Notes: generated by a model not told the origin, from the sequence alone. A stretch of DNA of 64,000 nt from Rhizoclosmatium globosum (GCA_002104985.1 MCGO01000005.1:620001-684000); one strand, 5' to 3'; shown: positions 1-12,268, numbered from the stretch's first letter. A program made the numbers and translations.

Positions 1-1805
1 TTTGCGGCAAAGTTGGAGCATGCGACAAGTTGGTTCTGAATGATGGATTGTACATCTTCCTCAACAACCATTTTTCCGTCTTCAATTCCCTTAAGCAGGA
101 TTCAGAATGTATTGTTTTGAGTATTGTTTGCCGCAAGTGTATTGAACAGCTTCCCAGATACTACCGTATTTGAAGTCAATCGCTTCTGCTATTTTAGGGT
201 CCAGTTTGTCGGGAAATTCCACGCCCATCCAAACAGCTTCCTTCACGCGTTTCAAGATGCGCATCCACTCTCTCGTTTCGGCATGACTCCATGAGAGCCA
301 GGATCTCGATTGAAACTGATTTGTATAATTTGATTTCGAGTAACATAACGGATTGCGTATTTGTGTAAGTTGTTGGAATTTTCAGGGTGAGAATCCAATG
401 CCCAATTTGCGTCGTTGACTGTTGTGTCGCTCTCAAACGACTTTTGATGACGAACAAAATTCGCGTCTGCGTTGAGAAACATAACTGCTGAGTCCTTTCG
501 CAATGCTCCACAGACCGTCGCCATTCTTGTGCGGCCAATATCGCAAGGAGAGAATACTGAAGGGCTCCCACAGGACGGGCATTGAGTGTATTGTTTTGGA
601 TTTGTTGTTTTTCTTGATTGCATTCGTGCATTTTGAGACAAGTTCAGAGATGGAGTCAAGGGGGAGAGAGGGGATTTTGCAAGAGTGAGTAGGAGGGTTT
701 CAGTTGCGAGGAAGGAGAAGGATGGAGGAAACGAGACTTTATTTGCAGGAGCGGTCTCGAAGGTTTATAGTTGGACGATGAGAGGAGTTGGCAGTGCTGG
801 AGTGGAGGAATTTGTCGTTGGAGACGTGTGGTGCTTATGAGGAAGAGACATGATTTCAAGAAAGTGTCAACTGTGATTTGAAGGGATTGCGCAGTGGGAA
901 TCCCAATCGTACAGGGACCAATAGCATTGCATTTACATCCTCTCGCGACACTTCAGTATGGATTTCGAAGGATTAAAAAGGGGAGGCCCCAGTAGAAGTT
1001 GCTTCACAATATGGTTTGTTATGATGGCAGTCGATGCAGATGACGCGAGAAACCATGTTTGGACATCTTCGAATAGAATTTGGGTACTGTGAGAATTGAA
1101 GATATCCATGAAGGTAGCTGACAAGTGATTATGCAACTCCTTGTCCTTTGCAAGGTCGAGTTTGGCTAAATTCTTGACTATATAGGCAAGAAGGACACGA
1201 GTAGCCTGACGTCCAAGACAAAGGAAACTTGCTGATTGGGTTGAGGTTTCAGATATTCTTTGTTTGGTTTCAACGTGTTTGCCATCAGATGCAGAAGCAC
1301 GGCGGCATTGACAGCATCCAACAAAATCTTTAGATTCGAGTTACGTTTCGCGTTTATGATGAGAGCATTCGCGATTTGAGGAATGTTTTTGTTTTCAGCA
1401 CAATCGCGAGCGAGTTTGACGAGCATTTGAGACGGTGAGTGTTCAGGATTGAGAGCAAAGAGGAAGTATTTGCGATCGGCGAAGACGAGGCGACACGAGG
1501 CCGCGTGAACACGCCTAAGGACGGGCGGGCGCGAGAGATAGGCGGCGTGGAGGGCGGCGCGCAGAGAAGCGACGTGGGCGAAAGTGGCGGCGGTGGCGTC
1601 GAGCGGCTTTAGCGATGCGAGGCGGAGTGCGGACGTTGGTCGGAGGCTGTTTGGTTGGTGGTTGGTTTTTGGTTGGTGGTTATGTAGAGGTGGCGAGTTA
1701 CCGCCATTCGTGCGACATCTTCTGCACGGCATCCCACTGCTGCTGGACGGCCTGTTGCTCAACGAGTGAGGCGATTCTTGTCCAGTTGGTGGTGCTGCCA
1801 CTCAT
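1..1805 (-). CDS. Unidentified multi-exon protein, C-terminus beyond left edge
   Basis: The start codon at 1805-1803 opens a short first exon (MSGSTTNWTRIA...), followed by a donor after an EWR codon context and a long Ala/Leu-rich helical second exon (about 1620-1300). A third exon at about 1190-945 reads VLLAYIVKNLAKLD and continues as a helical, Leu-rich segment. Further exons at about 780-450, 330-190 and 80-1 contain the segments LRYWPHKNGDGLWSIAKG and REWMRILKRVKEAVWMG. The composition suggests a soluble alpha-helical protein. I do not recognise the family. Several exon joins are uncertain: one donor would be GTTGAA and another GTCGTT. The gene starts 60 bp from the presenilin start on the other strand, so they share a promoter region. 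Confidence 0.5.
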
Positions 1806-1865
1806 TTCATTTCAAGTTCAGTGAAGTGTTAATCAGAAGAAAAGAAAGAAGACACAATCCAACCA
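1806..1865. promoter_or_regulatory. Bidirectional promoter interval (60 bp)
   Basis: This is the only sequence between the start codons of the unidentified minus-strand gene and presenilin. It contains an AG-rich run (agaaaagaaagaag) on the plus strand and no evident TATA box. Its promoter role is inferred from position. Confidence 0.45.
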
Positions 1866-3695
1866 ATGTCTTCAGTGCCCTGCTCCACGTGCGGCAACCC
1901 AGCCCTCTTTGTGTGTTCGCTGTGTCCATCAGACGATCTTGCATCGGCGGCAAAGTACTGCAGCGAGGCCTGTCAGCGATCACACTGGCCCACGCACAGA
2001 CAAGAACACGCTTCAGCCACAGCTGCCACCCCGGCCGCCGCATCCCCCTCAAATCAGACAAACGACTACGATCCGGACTGCGATTCAACGGCCCTCTCAC
2101 GGCAGCGGCTGCAGCAGCGCAAGGAACCACCCAAACAAGAAGAAGAAGAAGCGGCCATCCGTGTCTTGGACAGCGATACAATAGACGATCTCAAATACTA
2201 CCTCTCTCAAATCTACTCTATTGTTAAGCCCGTCGTTGCATGCATCATTTTTGCCATTCTATGGGTCAAGCTACTCAATCCACCCTCCCAATACTATGAC
2301 CATGCATACACCTCGCCCCCCGACATTTACGCCCTCAACTACGGTGGTGGAAATGTGAATTCTAATGTTACAAATACTGTCATCAATCCTGGTCGTGAGA
2401 CTACTGAACAGCAACATGCGGATCTCCTTATGGCTCTCAAAACTCTTGGCTCTGTCGTTGCCGCCACTGTCGTTATTTTTGTCTTGTTTTATTTCAACTG
2501 TATGAAGGTATGTATTTGTTTCAGTTTGGATACGGATACTGGCAACCATTCAATTTCCTCCTTTCGTTCATTCTTTATTCATACTCTGACATGTGTTTCT
2601 TCAAGATTCTGTATGGAATCTTTGGTTTCATTATTCTTGGTACCTTGGGCTCTTTACCTACTCTGTCTCCGTCTCCCTTCTCTGGTTATACCTCGTTCCG
2701 TTCGACTACATTACCTTCTTCTTTCTCCTTTGGAATTTCGTCGCTGTAGGCTCGTCGCCGTGTTTTGGAAGGGCCCACTAATCCTACAGCAGTCCTACTT
2801 GGTAGTCATGTCAAGTTTGATGGTTTGTTTCATCTTTCTGTGTATAAATTTGATGCTGACTCTTTCTAACAGGCATTCATGTTGACAATCCTGCAGTTCC
2901 TCCAATTACAAGTTGGATTTTATTGGCGTTACTTGCTGTTTGGGGTACTTTTGTCTGCTTCCTGAGTCAACTGTAACTAATGCGATCATTTATCCAGATC
3001 TGATTGCAGTTCTGTGTCCATATGGACCCCTTCGTCTTCTCATTGAAGCTTCCCAAAAGCATAACCGTGAAATCCCAGCAATTTTATATTCTGCTGGTCC
3101 AACAACCATGATGGCATCACCAGACCCTTCTCGCTCAAGCCAAGGCAAGAATCAGTAGTAGAAGAGACGGAATTGAAGTTTTACAGCCAAAGTCTGTTCC
3201 AGTGTCACACAACCAATCATGTCATTGAAGAACAAGACACACCTTACAATCAATCCCTCAAAGGCAACAACCAAACAATAACAATACCAATGACAATGAC
3301 GATGATGATGAAGACGGCAACGGAGGAATGAAACTTGGTCTCGGAGACTTTGTTTTCTACTCTGTCCTGCCTCCCGTGCAGCCCTCTCAGACTGGATCTC
3401 CACATCCAGTGTAACAATCGCTCTCCTAACAGGCCTCAACTTTACAATCTTCCTTCTCGTGATTTGGCGGAAAGCACTTCCCGCGTTACCCTTCTCGATT
3501 GCGTTTGGGCTGTTGTTTTACTTTTCGACGGGAGTTTGTCTTGTGCCGTTTGTGAATGGGTTGTCGCGGATGCCGGATTTCCAGAGTATGGGAACGAGGC
3601 GAGGGCGGCGAGCAGTGGTTGATTGTGGGGCAGGTTGGGGGAAGTGGGATGGTTTATGTTTGATATACTTCAAGTTGTGGTTTTTTCTTGGGTGA
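1866..3695 (+). CDS. PSEN: Presenilin with N-terminal MYND zinc finger (gamma-secretase catalytic subunit)
   Basis: Residues 6-48 form a MYND-type zinc finger (C6, C9, C17, C20, C32, C36, H44, H48). The same uninterrupted exon (1866-2507) continues through an acidic linker into TM1 (VKPVVACIIFAILWVKLL) and TM2. Later exons, at about 2606-2822, 2873-2944, 2998-3154 and 3264 onward, carry FDYITFFFLLWNF (TM4), WKGPLILQQSYL, the TM6 aspartate in VWDLIAVLCP (usually YD), an Asn/Asp-rich loop, the TM7 aspartate in GLGDFVFYSVL, and the PAL motif in KALPALPFSIAFG. These are the conserved catalytic features of presenilin, an intramembrane aspartyl protease. The frame breaks by one missing base at about 2650, 2748, 2898 and 3367, so the record is either mis-sequenced or a pseudogene. 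The exact C-terminus is uncertain. Confidence 0.88.
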
Positions 3696-3804
3696 TGTGC
3701 ATTGTTTGAATACATTATAGATGTTTATATTTTACTTCAACTGTTGAGTGAAATGATCGTAGAAACAACATTAAAAACAAGGAAAGATGAATAAGAGGTG
3801 CAAG

Positions 3805-5363
3805 TTATGGACGCCAGGTAATGACTTGAATGGCTCGTTTGGCAACTTCTCGGATTTGAGGGTTTTTTGCGTTGACAGAGAAAGACTCCAACTGATGGAT
3901 TGTTGTTGTGTAAATTGCAGTGAACTTTAATGCGTGAACCAAACAAACCTTTTTCACACAAGAATGAAGTTCAAACCGTCCACGTAGTCTTCAGCCACAT
4001 TCGTAATAACCTTAACGGTCAAAATGAGTTATCGTAAGAATAAAACTACTACACCAAACCTTGATGACATTAAGCACAACAGACTCATTCGCATCTTCCA
4101 ACAAGTTCATCAACACATTAATTGCGTTCTCTCGCACCACAAACTTTTTGGCTTCACAATCAATCGTGATACTCATCAAAGCTCCCGCCGCAGCAGCACG
4201 AACCGCACTCTTTCTATCACTCAACATATGAATCAAGATCCAGTCGTCTCAGTCTGACAAGCAATCACTTTACAGACTTTGTAAAAACTATCATATATCA
4301 ATAAACAAACCCAGCGTCGTAACTGAACTTACCTCAACATCATAATACACTTGCCGCCGCGACCCTCGTATCCGCAACAACTTCCTTCTTCAGAATCTTT
4401 GTGAAGGCACCCATCGCATCACACTTGATGGGTTCATCCGGCATATACTGCATCCCTCCCATTCGAATACAGTTATACAACGTATTCAGAATCATGATTT
4501 GGATGTCCATTCGTTCCTCTGGGAGACGCTTCACGAGTTGTGGGAGGAGGGCAAAGTGCAGGAGGTTGAGGACACCTAGTTGGGAGGGAAGTTTCTTGGT
4601 GAGTTGTGTTACGTGCAGGGGGAAAAGTTGTTCATGTCGTACCGGCTTCTTGTGAGGTTACCATTTCAAAGACGCGGTGCATGTTGGAACGCGTGAGATC
4701 ACAAGGGTCGTGAAACTAATCGGATTGTTAGGCTTAGATTACGACGAAATGGACATGTAGGCACAATACCAGAATAGAGAGGTGCATTAGCGCGTCATGG
4801 GAAACCAGAACACTTCGACCAATTGCGTGGGCTATTCAGAAAAGAGGTTCAATCGCAACTTTTAAGAGCAAGACAGACCAAAAACACTCAACTTGAGAGA
4901 ATCGCCAAACATTCTGTCGACTTTTGTCGGATGGTCAAATCAGGGGATTTGATGAGCTCAAGACAGAGTTTTACAATGTCTGAAGAATATACATACACGC
5001 CTTCAGGAAACAATCAAACTACAGAAAACAGTACCTTGCTTCAAAGCTTGGGCTATGTTTAGCGGATCGTGCAATAGTTCCGCCAGGAAAACCAGTGACC
5101 TCTGCTGTTTCAACAAATCTGCAGCTGGGATTTCAGTCACCTAAACCAAAAAAGTCAACGCGAGCCCGTTGGGAATAATAAAGACAAACCAGCTTTGGAA
5201 TAGCTCGGCGTCCATAGGCGAGCTGCATTTTAGTTGGATCGACATCAGGTGGAAGAGTTGGAACCAAGAGTCTGCTAGCTTCCAAAGGCGTCAACCCGGA
5301 GCGATTAATCTCCTGAGCAGTCCATTGCTGCTTTACAGCTACTTCCGAAGAAACGTCAGCCAT
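3805..5363 (-). CDS. RSPH14: Radial spoke head 14 homologue (armadillo repeats)
   Basis: The N-terminus (5363 downward) contains DVDPTKMQLAYGRRAIPKL, followed after an intron by a segment reading QQRSLVFLAELLHDP. This is the characteristic start of RSPH14/RTDR1, an ARM-repeat protein of ciliary axonemes. Later exons include LSDRKSAVRAAAAGALMSI and NAINVLMNLLEDANESVV, typical ARM helices, and the last exon ends REVAKRAIQVITWRP before a stop at 3805-3807. At least six short introns split the gene. It starts 52 bp from the divergent gene at 5416. It is one of four axonemal or ciliary genes in the window and supports a flagellated organism. Confidence 0.8.
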
Positions 5364-5415
5364 GACTTGAAGCTACTTTTCAAAGAACAAAGAGATTTTT
5401 TTTTTTGACATCGCG
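5364..5415. promoter_or_regulatory. Bidirectional promoter interval with oligo-T tract
   Basis: Only 52 bp separate the divergent start codons. The interval contains a run of about 11 T followed by GACA. Similar T-tracts ending in TGA occur in the other short divergent intervals, at about 28590, 32925 and 48275. A nucleosome-excluding poly(dA:dT) promoter element is inferred. Confidence 0.4.
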
Positions 5416-8400
5416 ATGGATCCTCGTTATGCAGATCCACCACTTTGGCTGCAGAATGCCAAATCCAGCTTAATGAACTCGTCTAAATCCGTCGCAATTC
5501 TTCGGCTTCGAATCGCCACTGAATTACGGGCGCGGTTGCATGCTGCAAACAAACTGGGTCCTCATGCATTGTCGCTGATGCCGAAACAAGATCGGGACGC
5601 GATATTTAGGGCGGTTTCGGATGCAGTGCTTTCGGAGGGTCCATTGATTCCTGGTGATGAAGAGTCGGGGGTGAATGGGCGGACGCTTTGGATGGATATT
5701 CGGGAGGTTTGGGGTTTGGGTTTTGACGTTTGAGTTGGCAACTTATCTTTTCAAACGTGTAGGAGGCTGAAGCTTCTGTGGATGAGCAATTAGGCGTCGC
5801 GATAGCTGCAGGACTGTTTAAGGAGCGAGGAGGCTCAGGGGCTGACACTCTGGAAGCCAAGGTTGACAAATCATATTCTTGACCTGTGATAATGAACTAG
5901 AATCTAGATGAAACTGGCCATGAAAGAGTCTGAGATGGGAATTATGAATCTCCTGAGTAAATGGCCTGACTCCAGAATCGCGTTGCGAGGATTTGTTAAT
6001 GTAGCACTTTCGAGAGATTTGAGACGAGTAGCGTGGCTCGCCTGCCTTTCTGATAATGATACAGTCAAAGGTTTGTGCGAGATAGTTCGCTAGGAAATAA
6101 TTGACTTTGTGCCAGATTTCTTTCATTACGTGAATACCGATCGAATCCAGAAAAACACAGTCATTTATGGCACATCATTCTTTCATATGTTAGTCTTTAC
6201 CAAGTTACTTTATGCTGTAGTCTCAACGATGATGTAGCTGTCAGTCATTCTTGGGATCCTTTCCTCTTTTACTTCAGCTTGCCAGCCAGTACCGAGTCGT
6301 TAAAAGAATGGAACAAGTTCTTGGTTACTTATTAACGGAAAAATCAGTCCCACATTTACGGTCGATGAATCTCGCTATTGAAGCGTTTCCCCCTGATGAA
6401 CTCACGGAACGACTTAACACAACTCGGGCGCATCCCAAACTGTCAGAATTTCAGTCTCTGGGTGAAGGAAGTGTGCGAAGGCGACAGATGATGCTGCTTG
6501 TCCCGTTTCTGAAAGCGCTTGAGTTGGACGATATTGATATCACAAATACAAACATGCTTGGCGAACGACAGACGAAATACTTAGATGAGGACGGGGAGTT
6601 TACGCGTGTCGTCGCTAAAGCTGCTGAAGGAGAATCTCGTGATTGGTTGAATGTCTTCTATGCAAATGATGATGTGAATCTTCGAAAGAAGGGTGGTTAC
6701 AACATGGATTGGGATGAGTCCCGAACCGCTCGGCTTACAGAAGTTTATGCACGATTTTGGTCCATCATTCCTTTCAGCTGGAGGGAAGGAGGTGATTTGA
6801 TGGTTCAAGCCATTTCTGCAGATGTCGAGGCTTACCTGCACAAGGAAGATCCGGAATTATATTCCTTCCTCGCCAACATGTTAGGCAAACGTAAGTCGGA
6901 CTCTTTTTTGAAAGTATTGGCATAATGGTTCGAATTTAGCTGGAAGCGGTCATGACTTTTCTGGCTTCGGAAAGTATATCAGGCAACTACTTGGCGACGT
7001 ATTTGTTGGTCGATGTAGTTTAACAGTGCTTTGCTACATATTTGATCAATTTATCGTGGCGTCATTTGAATCCACGGGCGATGAAAAGTTTCCATCCATG
7101 GATTCACTGTGTGCATGGATCTGCGGTTCTATGATGATTCAAATGAAAGACAAGCTGATGAAATGCACTTCTGTGAGTTTGATGACGTACGCTCGTGAAC
7201 TTATGGTCTAATTGTACTGAACAGGCTGACGAATTGGGTCCAGTTTCAGCCATTTATCAATCAGCTATGACTGTCAGCGTTTTGTCCACAACTATGGAAG
7301 TGCACTTCCTTAGCAAGTTTCGAGCCAGCCTATTGAATACGTTTCCCATACCACCGCCTTTTGTCGACCTTCCAAATCACGTGTTTGGTTATAATGCAAC
7401 TGCTATGTCTTTGCTACCCGCCGAGCGAAAAAATGCCGAAATGTATGAAAAGGTCGTTGCGTATCTAGCGAACGTTAAACGGCTGGAGGACGAAAAGAAA
7501 GACATAGGGAAACGTGGAACTGATCTGGATCCGTTGAGCGAGAAAGACTTAATCTTCGCTGAAACTGAAGAATATGCTTTGCTGAAAGAGTTTTACATTG
7601 AAAAGCGAAGGAAAGAAAGAAGACTAAAACAGCTGATGAGACGTAAGGATTTTCGTGTTTGTAAAATTGATGCTCATCAAATTTAGGATGGAAATCGTTT
7701 GCACGAAGTTTGTCACTTTGGTCCATATACATTAAACGTGTTAAGAAAAAGGTGGCGATAAGAGCTCAAAAAACTCTGGAAAGAGAGAGGATCGAGAGAG
7801 AACGGTTGCGACAACTTCAACGTAAGTCAGAAAAGCATTTCTCACGTATCGACTCAACCTTTACTTAGTGGATGAAGAATTCAGACGGAGACAAGCTGAA
7901 CAAGATGAAATTGGAACATCTTTCTTGCATCGCATGGTAAACAATGCCGACGAAGAAGGATCCATATATGGCGTCTGGGGAAATGAGGATGGACGATTAA
8001 ATGATGACGATGATGTTCATATGCATTCCAACGATTCATTCGGTCTCAACAACGACCCTCTCTTTGCCGAAGAACTGCGGCGCCAAGAAGCCATTCGAGC
8101 CGCGGAGGCTGCTGCTGCCGCTGATGCTGAATATAAACGACAACAAGCAAAGTCGCAAGTCAAAAAGCCTCCACTCGTGAAAAATACACTGGTTGTGCGA
8201 ATGGCAACGTAATTATTTTTATTTGCATTAACTCATCACTGACCTAATCCCAAAAAAGGTTCGTTGGCGAAGAGTGCATTAATTTAACGGTTCTTGGCCA
8301 AATCTTCGCTGCTATATTCAAAAAAGTCCAATATCGTGAGTTGACACATGTAAATTTGTTGTACGCTGATTCCAAAATCTATGTAGTTTTGCAAGGGGAA

Positions 8401-9100
8401 TTCTGCATGAACTTGGCCATGATTGATCTTGTTGGGCATGCTCTCAGTTTTGAGTCTCTGCTTGAAAAGGATTTGGAACAAGTGTTGAAGAAACAAGTGC
8501 CGAAAGGAGAATTCTATTCTGTGCTGAGGGCGATATCTGAGAAAAACCGTCACAAAGTCCTTGAGTTGCTGGAACGTGCAAGGATAAAGAGGTTAGAACA
8601 TGCACTCGCAGCAAGCGGATCCAAAGCGGCAGCAGCGGATGAAGGACAGATTATGAGGGTCGAAGAGGATGAATCCATCAAAGATTCCATCCGGTATGAG
8701 TAGTGGTTCATAAAACCACCGACTAAATTTGGCTTTTGACAGAGACATGGCTATGGAACTAGTTGCAGGAAAAGTATACACTCGCAAGATAAAGGACATG
8801 AAACGATTTACAGGACTTTTCTCAAATATTGTTGAAGGACTGCGAATAGGTGAGGGAAGATCTTCTTTCTGATCAATCTAAGATTTTTCAGTTGTTGAAG
8901 GAGACCAAGATCTCCGAGAAACAAATTGGGTAGCTTCTTTGCATCGAGAAAATGAGTTCCATCAAGCAGAGAAAGCAGCTTGGAATACCTTGTTCGGGGA
9001 AAAACCTGAATATTCAGAAGCGCGCGTGAAAACTCTCGTTTCTGGAAATGACCCGAAGAAAGAGGCATTCTTGCGGGAAGTTGAGAAGTTATTGAAATAA
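5416..9100 (+). CDS. Large unidentified protein, many exons
   Basis: The first exon begins MDPRYADPPLWLQNAKSSL, and at least eleven short introns follow. The N-terminal half is helical, with segments such as RLRIATELRARLHAANKL and GFVNVALSRDLRRVAWLAC. The middle contains YEKVVAYLANVKRLEDEKKD and a basic coiled coil (KEFYIEKRRKERRLKQLMRR, then RERIERERLRQLQ). After an acidic stretch and an Ala-rich helix comes a more globular region with VGHALSFESLLEKDLEQVL. The protein ends DPKKEAFLREVEKLLK. There is no signal peptide and no clear membrane segment. I do not recognise the family. The junction near 6240-6260 is unclear and may include a frame break. Its head-to-head pairing with RSPH14 is suggestive of a ciliary role, but nothing more than that. 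Confidence 0.6.
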
Positions 9101-9213
9101 CGATAACGATAAGAGTTGAAGGGGAATCACTTTTGCCAAAATCACTTTCAGACCACCTTTCCCAAATTTGCTAAAAATCGAGAACCAAAAAAATCATTAA
9201 AAATCCAAACAAG

Positions 9214-10045
9214 AATGAATTTTATCCTCGCTCTGCTCTACTGTGTTCCCCTTTCTTGGGCCGTACCGGTTTCAACCAAATCAAGCGCAAACTGTGTCGA
9301 AACGATTAACTTTTTGGGGAAAGTTTACTGTGCGGATACTCTTGACGTGGGAAGCACCCATGCCTTCGTCTCCAACCCGACGCACATTGAAACTACCAGA
9401 AGTGAACCAAGTCGTAAATGGAGGTTTGGGCCCAGAAGTTCCATTTTACTTCCTTTGAAAGTTCCTTCATCGAAAAAGACTGAAGGGGAATCTCCTTCAA
9501 CTTCGGCAACTTCTACGACTACCTCTTCAACTGCAACCACCACCACATCGACTACTAGTTCCACTACCACCACTACGACGACAACAACCACACAAGCCCC
9601 ACCATCCGAAATTGATTCTTCTAATTTGAGCCAAACAGACCAATCCAACATTCTCGCAGCACACAATAATTTTCGCGCTCTGCATGGCATTCCACCACTC
9701 TCATACGACGTTTCGATTGGTACAAAAGCATCCTTTTGGGCTCAAACTCTTGCTTCACGAAACTGCGCCTTGGAACATGGGGATCACGATGGATTAGGCC
9801 AGAATCTGGCAATGATGAGTGGGACGTATCATCCCACTTCATCGATGGAGGAATTGTTTTCGTTATGGTCGTCTGAATCATTGAATGAGGCATACAACCA
9901 TGCGACACAGGTGCTTTGGTATTCTACGAAGAGTGTGGGTTGTGCGTTGCAGTGGGGAAATGATGGGAAATGTGAAGTATTAGTGTGCAACTATTATCCT
10001 CCAGGAAACGTAATTGGGACACGATATGATGGCACGAAACAATAG
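9214..10045 (+). CDS. Secreted CAP/SCP (PR-1-like) domain protein with Thr-rich linker
   Basis: The single-exon ORF opens with a signal peptide (MNFILALLYCVPLSWAV). The start at 9214 is preferred over an upstream in-frame extension because it gives this signal. A linker very rich in Thr and Ser (about residues 90-130) is probably O-glycosylated. The C-terminal CAP domain begins at about residue 145, with LAAHNNFRALHG, the metal/active-site-like LEHGDHDGLGQNLA, YNHATQVLWYSTKSVGCA and the final signature VLVCNYYPPGNVIG. CAP proteins act outside the cell, often binding sterols or lipids. It lacks the propeller repeats found in the CAP genes at 49-52 kb. Confidence 0.88.
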
Positions 10046-10114
10046 GAATGAAAGTATATCATTTTTTTTCAAGTGCATCAAAGTTTGAATAAATACGTTA
10101 GCGAACCACATTCG

Positions 10115-11635
10115 TCAACCCCACACTTGCTTCACAATGTTCGAAGTCTCCATCAATTCCTGTTCATCAACTACATGAGTATCATTCTTTGTCTGAGGAT
10201 TTCCTTGGGGAGGAGCCACTTGTGGACGGGGAGGAGATATGGCTGGCATCACAACCATAGGAACTTGCATCTTCAGAATCTGCTCAGCAGGAACCAGCCC
10301 GATTCCAGGAAGGTCTACCATTGGAATTTGGACTCCTGGGTTACTTGGATCCTTTACCATAACTACTGCTAAGACAGGAGGTGCGGGAATATTAGGAGGA
10401 ACTTGGGGCTGGGCTGGAGTGGGAGCATTCACTGGATTTGTCGCAGGAACAAAAGGAGGAGTCACAGGAACTGGTTGTGACGGTTGGCGTTGAGGCGTGA
10501 GTTGCTTTTTCTTGACAACCACTGTGACACCCACTCCTTTACAATTTTGGCAAACTTGACAGTAAAAGCAACGCAAATTCGGTGGCGCATCATGCGGTCG
10601 TTCGTCGGATACAGGGTGGAAGAATCCAGAGAGCTCGCATGATGTGCACGGAATTGTGTCTTCATCTACCTTTCCTTTTCCTTGACAAGCTGTTGCGATA
10701 TAAATATCAGTACAAATAAACAACTCAGATGAAGCAAACCTTTGCAGTTAATACAGCTTTTACATCTAATATTGTCTTTCTTATCATGTCTGGCGGTAGA
10801 TTCGTGTTTCCATCCTCGAGCTTGAGAACAACATAGTAAGTATGGCACTTTGAGAATCCGTTGATACAAACCTGCACATCTAGGGCAATCAATAGTTTTT
10901 TTCAGGGCCTCTGAGAAAGCGGCGTCGTTTACAACGTTGACAAGGGTTTGTTGAGCAGTTTGATGTTTGGATTGAAGGAGCTTCTTCGATTGAAAGTGGG
11001 CCAAATCAGAAGTAAACAGAGAGTCAAAGAAGGGACTGCTTCCAATAAGAGTTGATTTCCCACGCGCAGGAGAGGAGCCATCAGGAATAGCTGACGGGTC
11101 CCAAGTCTGATCTTGCTGGCCAGGACTCGCACGAGGAAGCTGCTTTGCGATATGACGAGGGATACCACGTACACAATCTGCACAAATTAATAGCTTAGAG
11201 GGTGTAAAGAGAAGGTTTAGGTTGTGAAAGAACCTTTGCACTCGATACAGTCCACGCAAGCAATCATATTGTTGAATGGGTGTTTACTTGGCGCAGAGTT
11301 TGGATGGATGAAGCCACGAGCTTATCCGAGAAGCGAGTGAGTCAGCGAGTGAGAGAGAGAGCGAAGGACAAACCCTTGCAAGTCTTGCACGCCGTCTTTC
11401 CAACGACGATTCCGCTTCCGCCGCAAACTGACTCGCTTCAGCAAACATTCAACAACGAGTCACACTCACTGTTGCAGTCGTTGCACTTTTTGCAGCGCTC
11501 AAACAGCGTTCGCTTGTCGTGTTTGTCAACGGTGTCGTGGATGAAGCCGTATCCTGTCCCTCGATGTCAGTGCCGCACCTTCAGCCCTCTAAAGTATCTA
11601 CCTTCACACTTGGGGCACGCCGACCGCGCATTCAT
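10115..11635 (-). CDS. Cysteine-module repeat protein (CxxCxG zinc-ribbon-like)
   Basis: Splicing of short introns gives a protein beginning MNARSACPKCEG. It then repeats a module of CxxC pairs, a Gly-Phe-x-His segment and an HD dipeptide: CPKCEGTGYGFIHD, CKKCNDCNICGGSG, CKTCKARGFIHP, CIECKDC, then CPRCAG, CKSCINCKACQGKG, CTSCELSGFFHP and CFYCQVCQNCKGVG. The two halves look like an internal duplication, separated by about 80 residues without cysteine. The CxxCxGxG pairs resemble the DnaJ central zinc domain, but there is no J domain. The C-terminal 120 residues are Pro/Val-rich and low in complexity. No signal peptide is seen. The function is unknown. Metal binding is inferred from the cysteine spacing. 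Confidence 0.65.
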
Positions 11636-11754
11636 GTCTGTCAAGGCATGATGGGATGCCATGGGACTGTGAATCAAATGAAGAATGAAGGAGAGAAATC
11701 ACCACTCCATTTACATCATTTTCTCATAATGTGGTTATTCTCACGTCAATTTAT

Positions 11755-12200
11755 TTAGAAAAGTATGGATGCCATCACTATAAGTCCAACGGTAACACCA
11801 CTATCCATAACGCGATTTGCAGACGACCACCATTTCTTTGGCTGAGTGTTGTTTCCAGTCCCTGCATTTCCATATATATAGCCATTGTTACCACTATTCC
11901 CATTCCCATTATTATTCCCATTCACGCTGCTGGTACACGTTGTAGTTGGTACTGGTCCAGGGTAGTTTGTAGTAATTGGTGCGATTGGTCCAGGACCAGG
12001 ATAGTTATTTGCGGCTGTGGTGGCGATTGGTCCAGGGTTGGGATAATTGTTAGCAATAGTGGTGGTTGTCGGCCCATTCGGGTAGTTGGCTGTATGCATG
12101 ATAAGCCAAGACAAGAAGAATCAGGATTATTAATACCTTGGCCATGAACAACGGCACAGCCAATAGTTACTACAACTGCAATAAGACAAGATGGTTGCAT
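11755..12200 (-). CDS. Small secreted NYPGP-repeat protein, probably GPI-anchored
   Basis: Exon 1 encodes a signal peptide (MQPSCLIAVVVTIGCAVVHG). One intron of about 47 nt follows, and exon 2 encodes repeats of NYPNPGPIATT / NYPGPGPIAPITT type, then an Asn/Gly-rich stretch and a hydrophobic C-terminus (SGVTVGLIVMASILF). A signal peptide, low-complexity Pro/Thr repeats and a C-terminal hydrophobic tail are the usual layout of fungal GPI-anchored wall or surface proteins. No family was recognised. Confidence 0.65.
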
Positions 12201-12268
12201 TGAGTGTTTGTTTGATAAGTTTGGTGGGATGTTTTTTCAACAAGGGGGTTATCAAAACTGCACTGCAT

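Noticed and set aside
2525..2605. A 17 nt intron (2508-2524) in presenilin with a longer second exon
   Set aside because: A 17 nt intron is too short for the spliceosome. The 98 nt intron ending at 2605 joins CMK to the TM3 start as in other presenilins.
9500..9600. Thr-rich stretch as an independent repeat element
   Set aside because: It is the coding linker of the CAP protein, with mixed ACN codons in frame.
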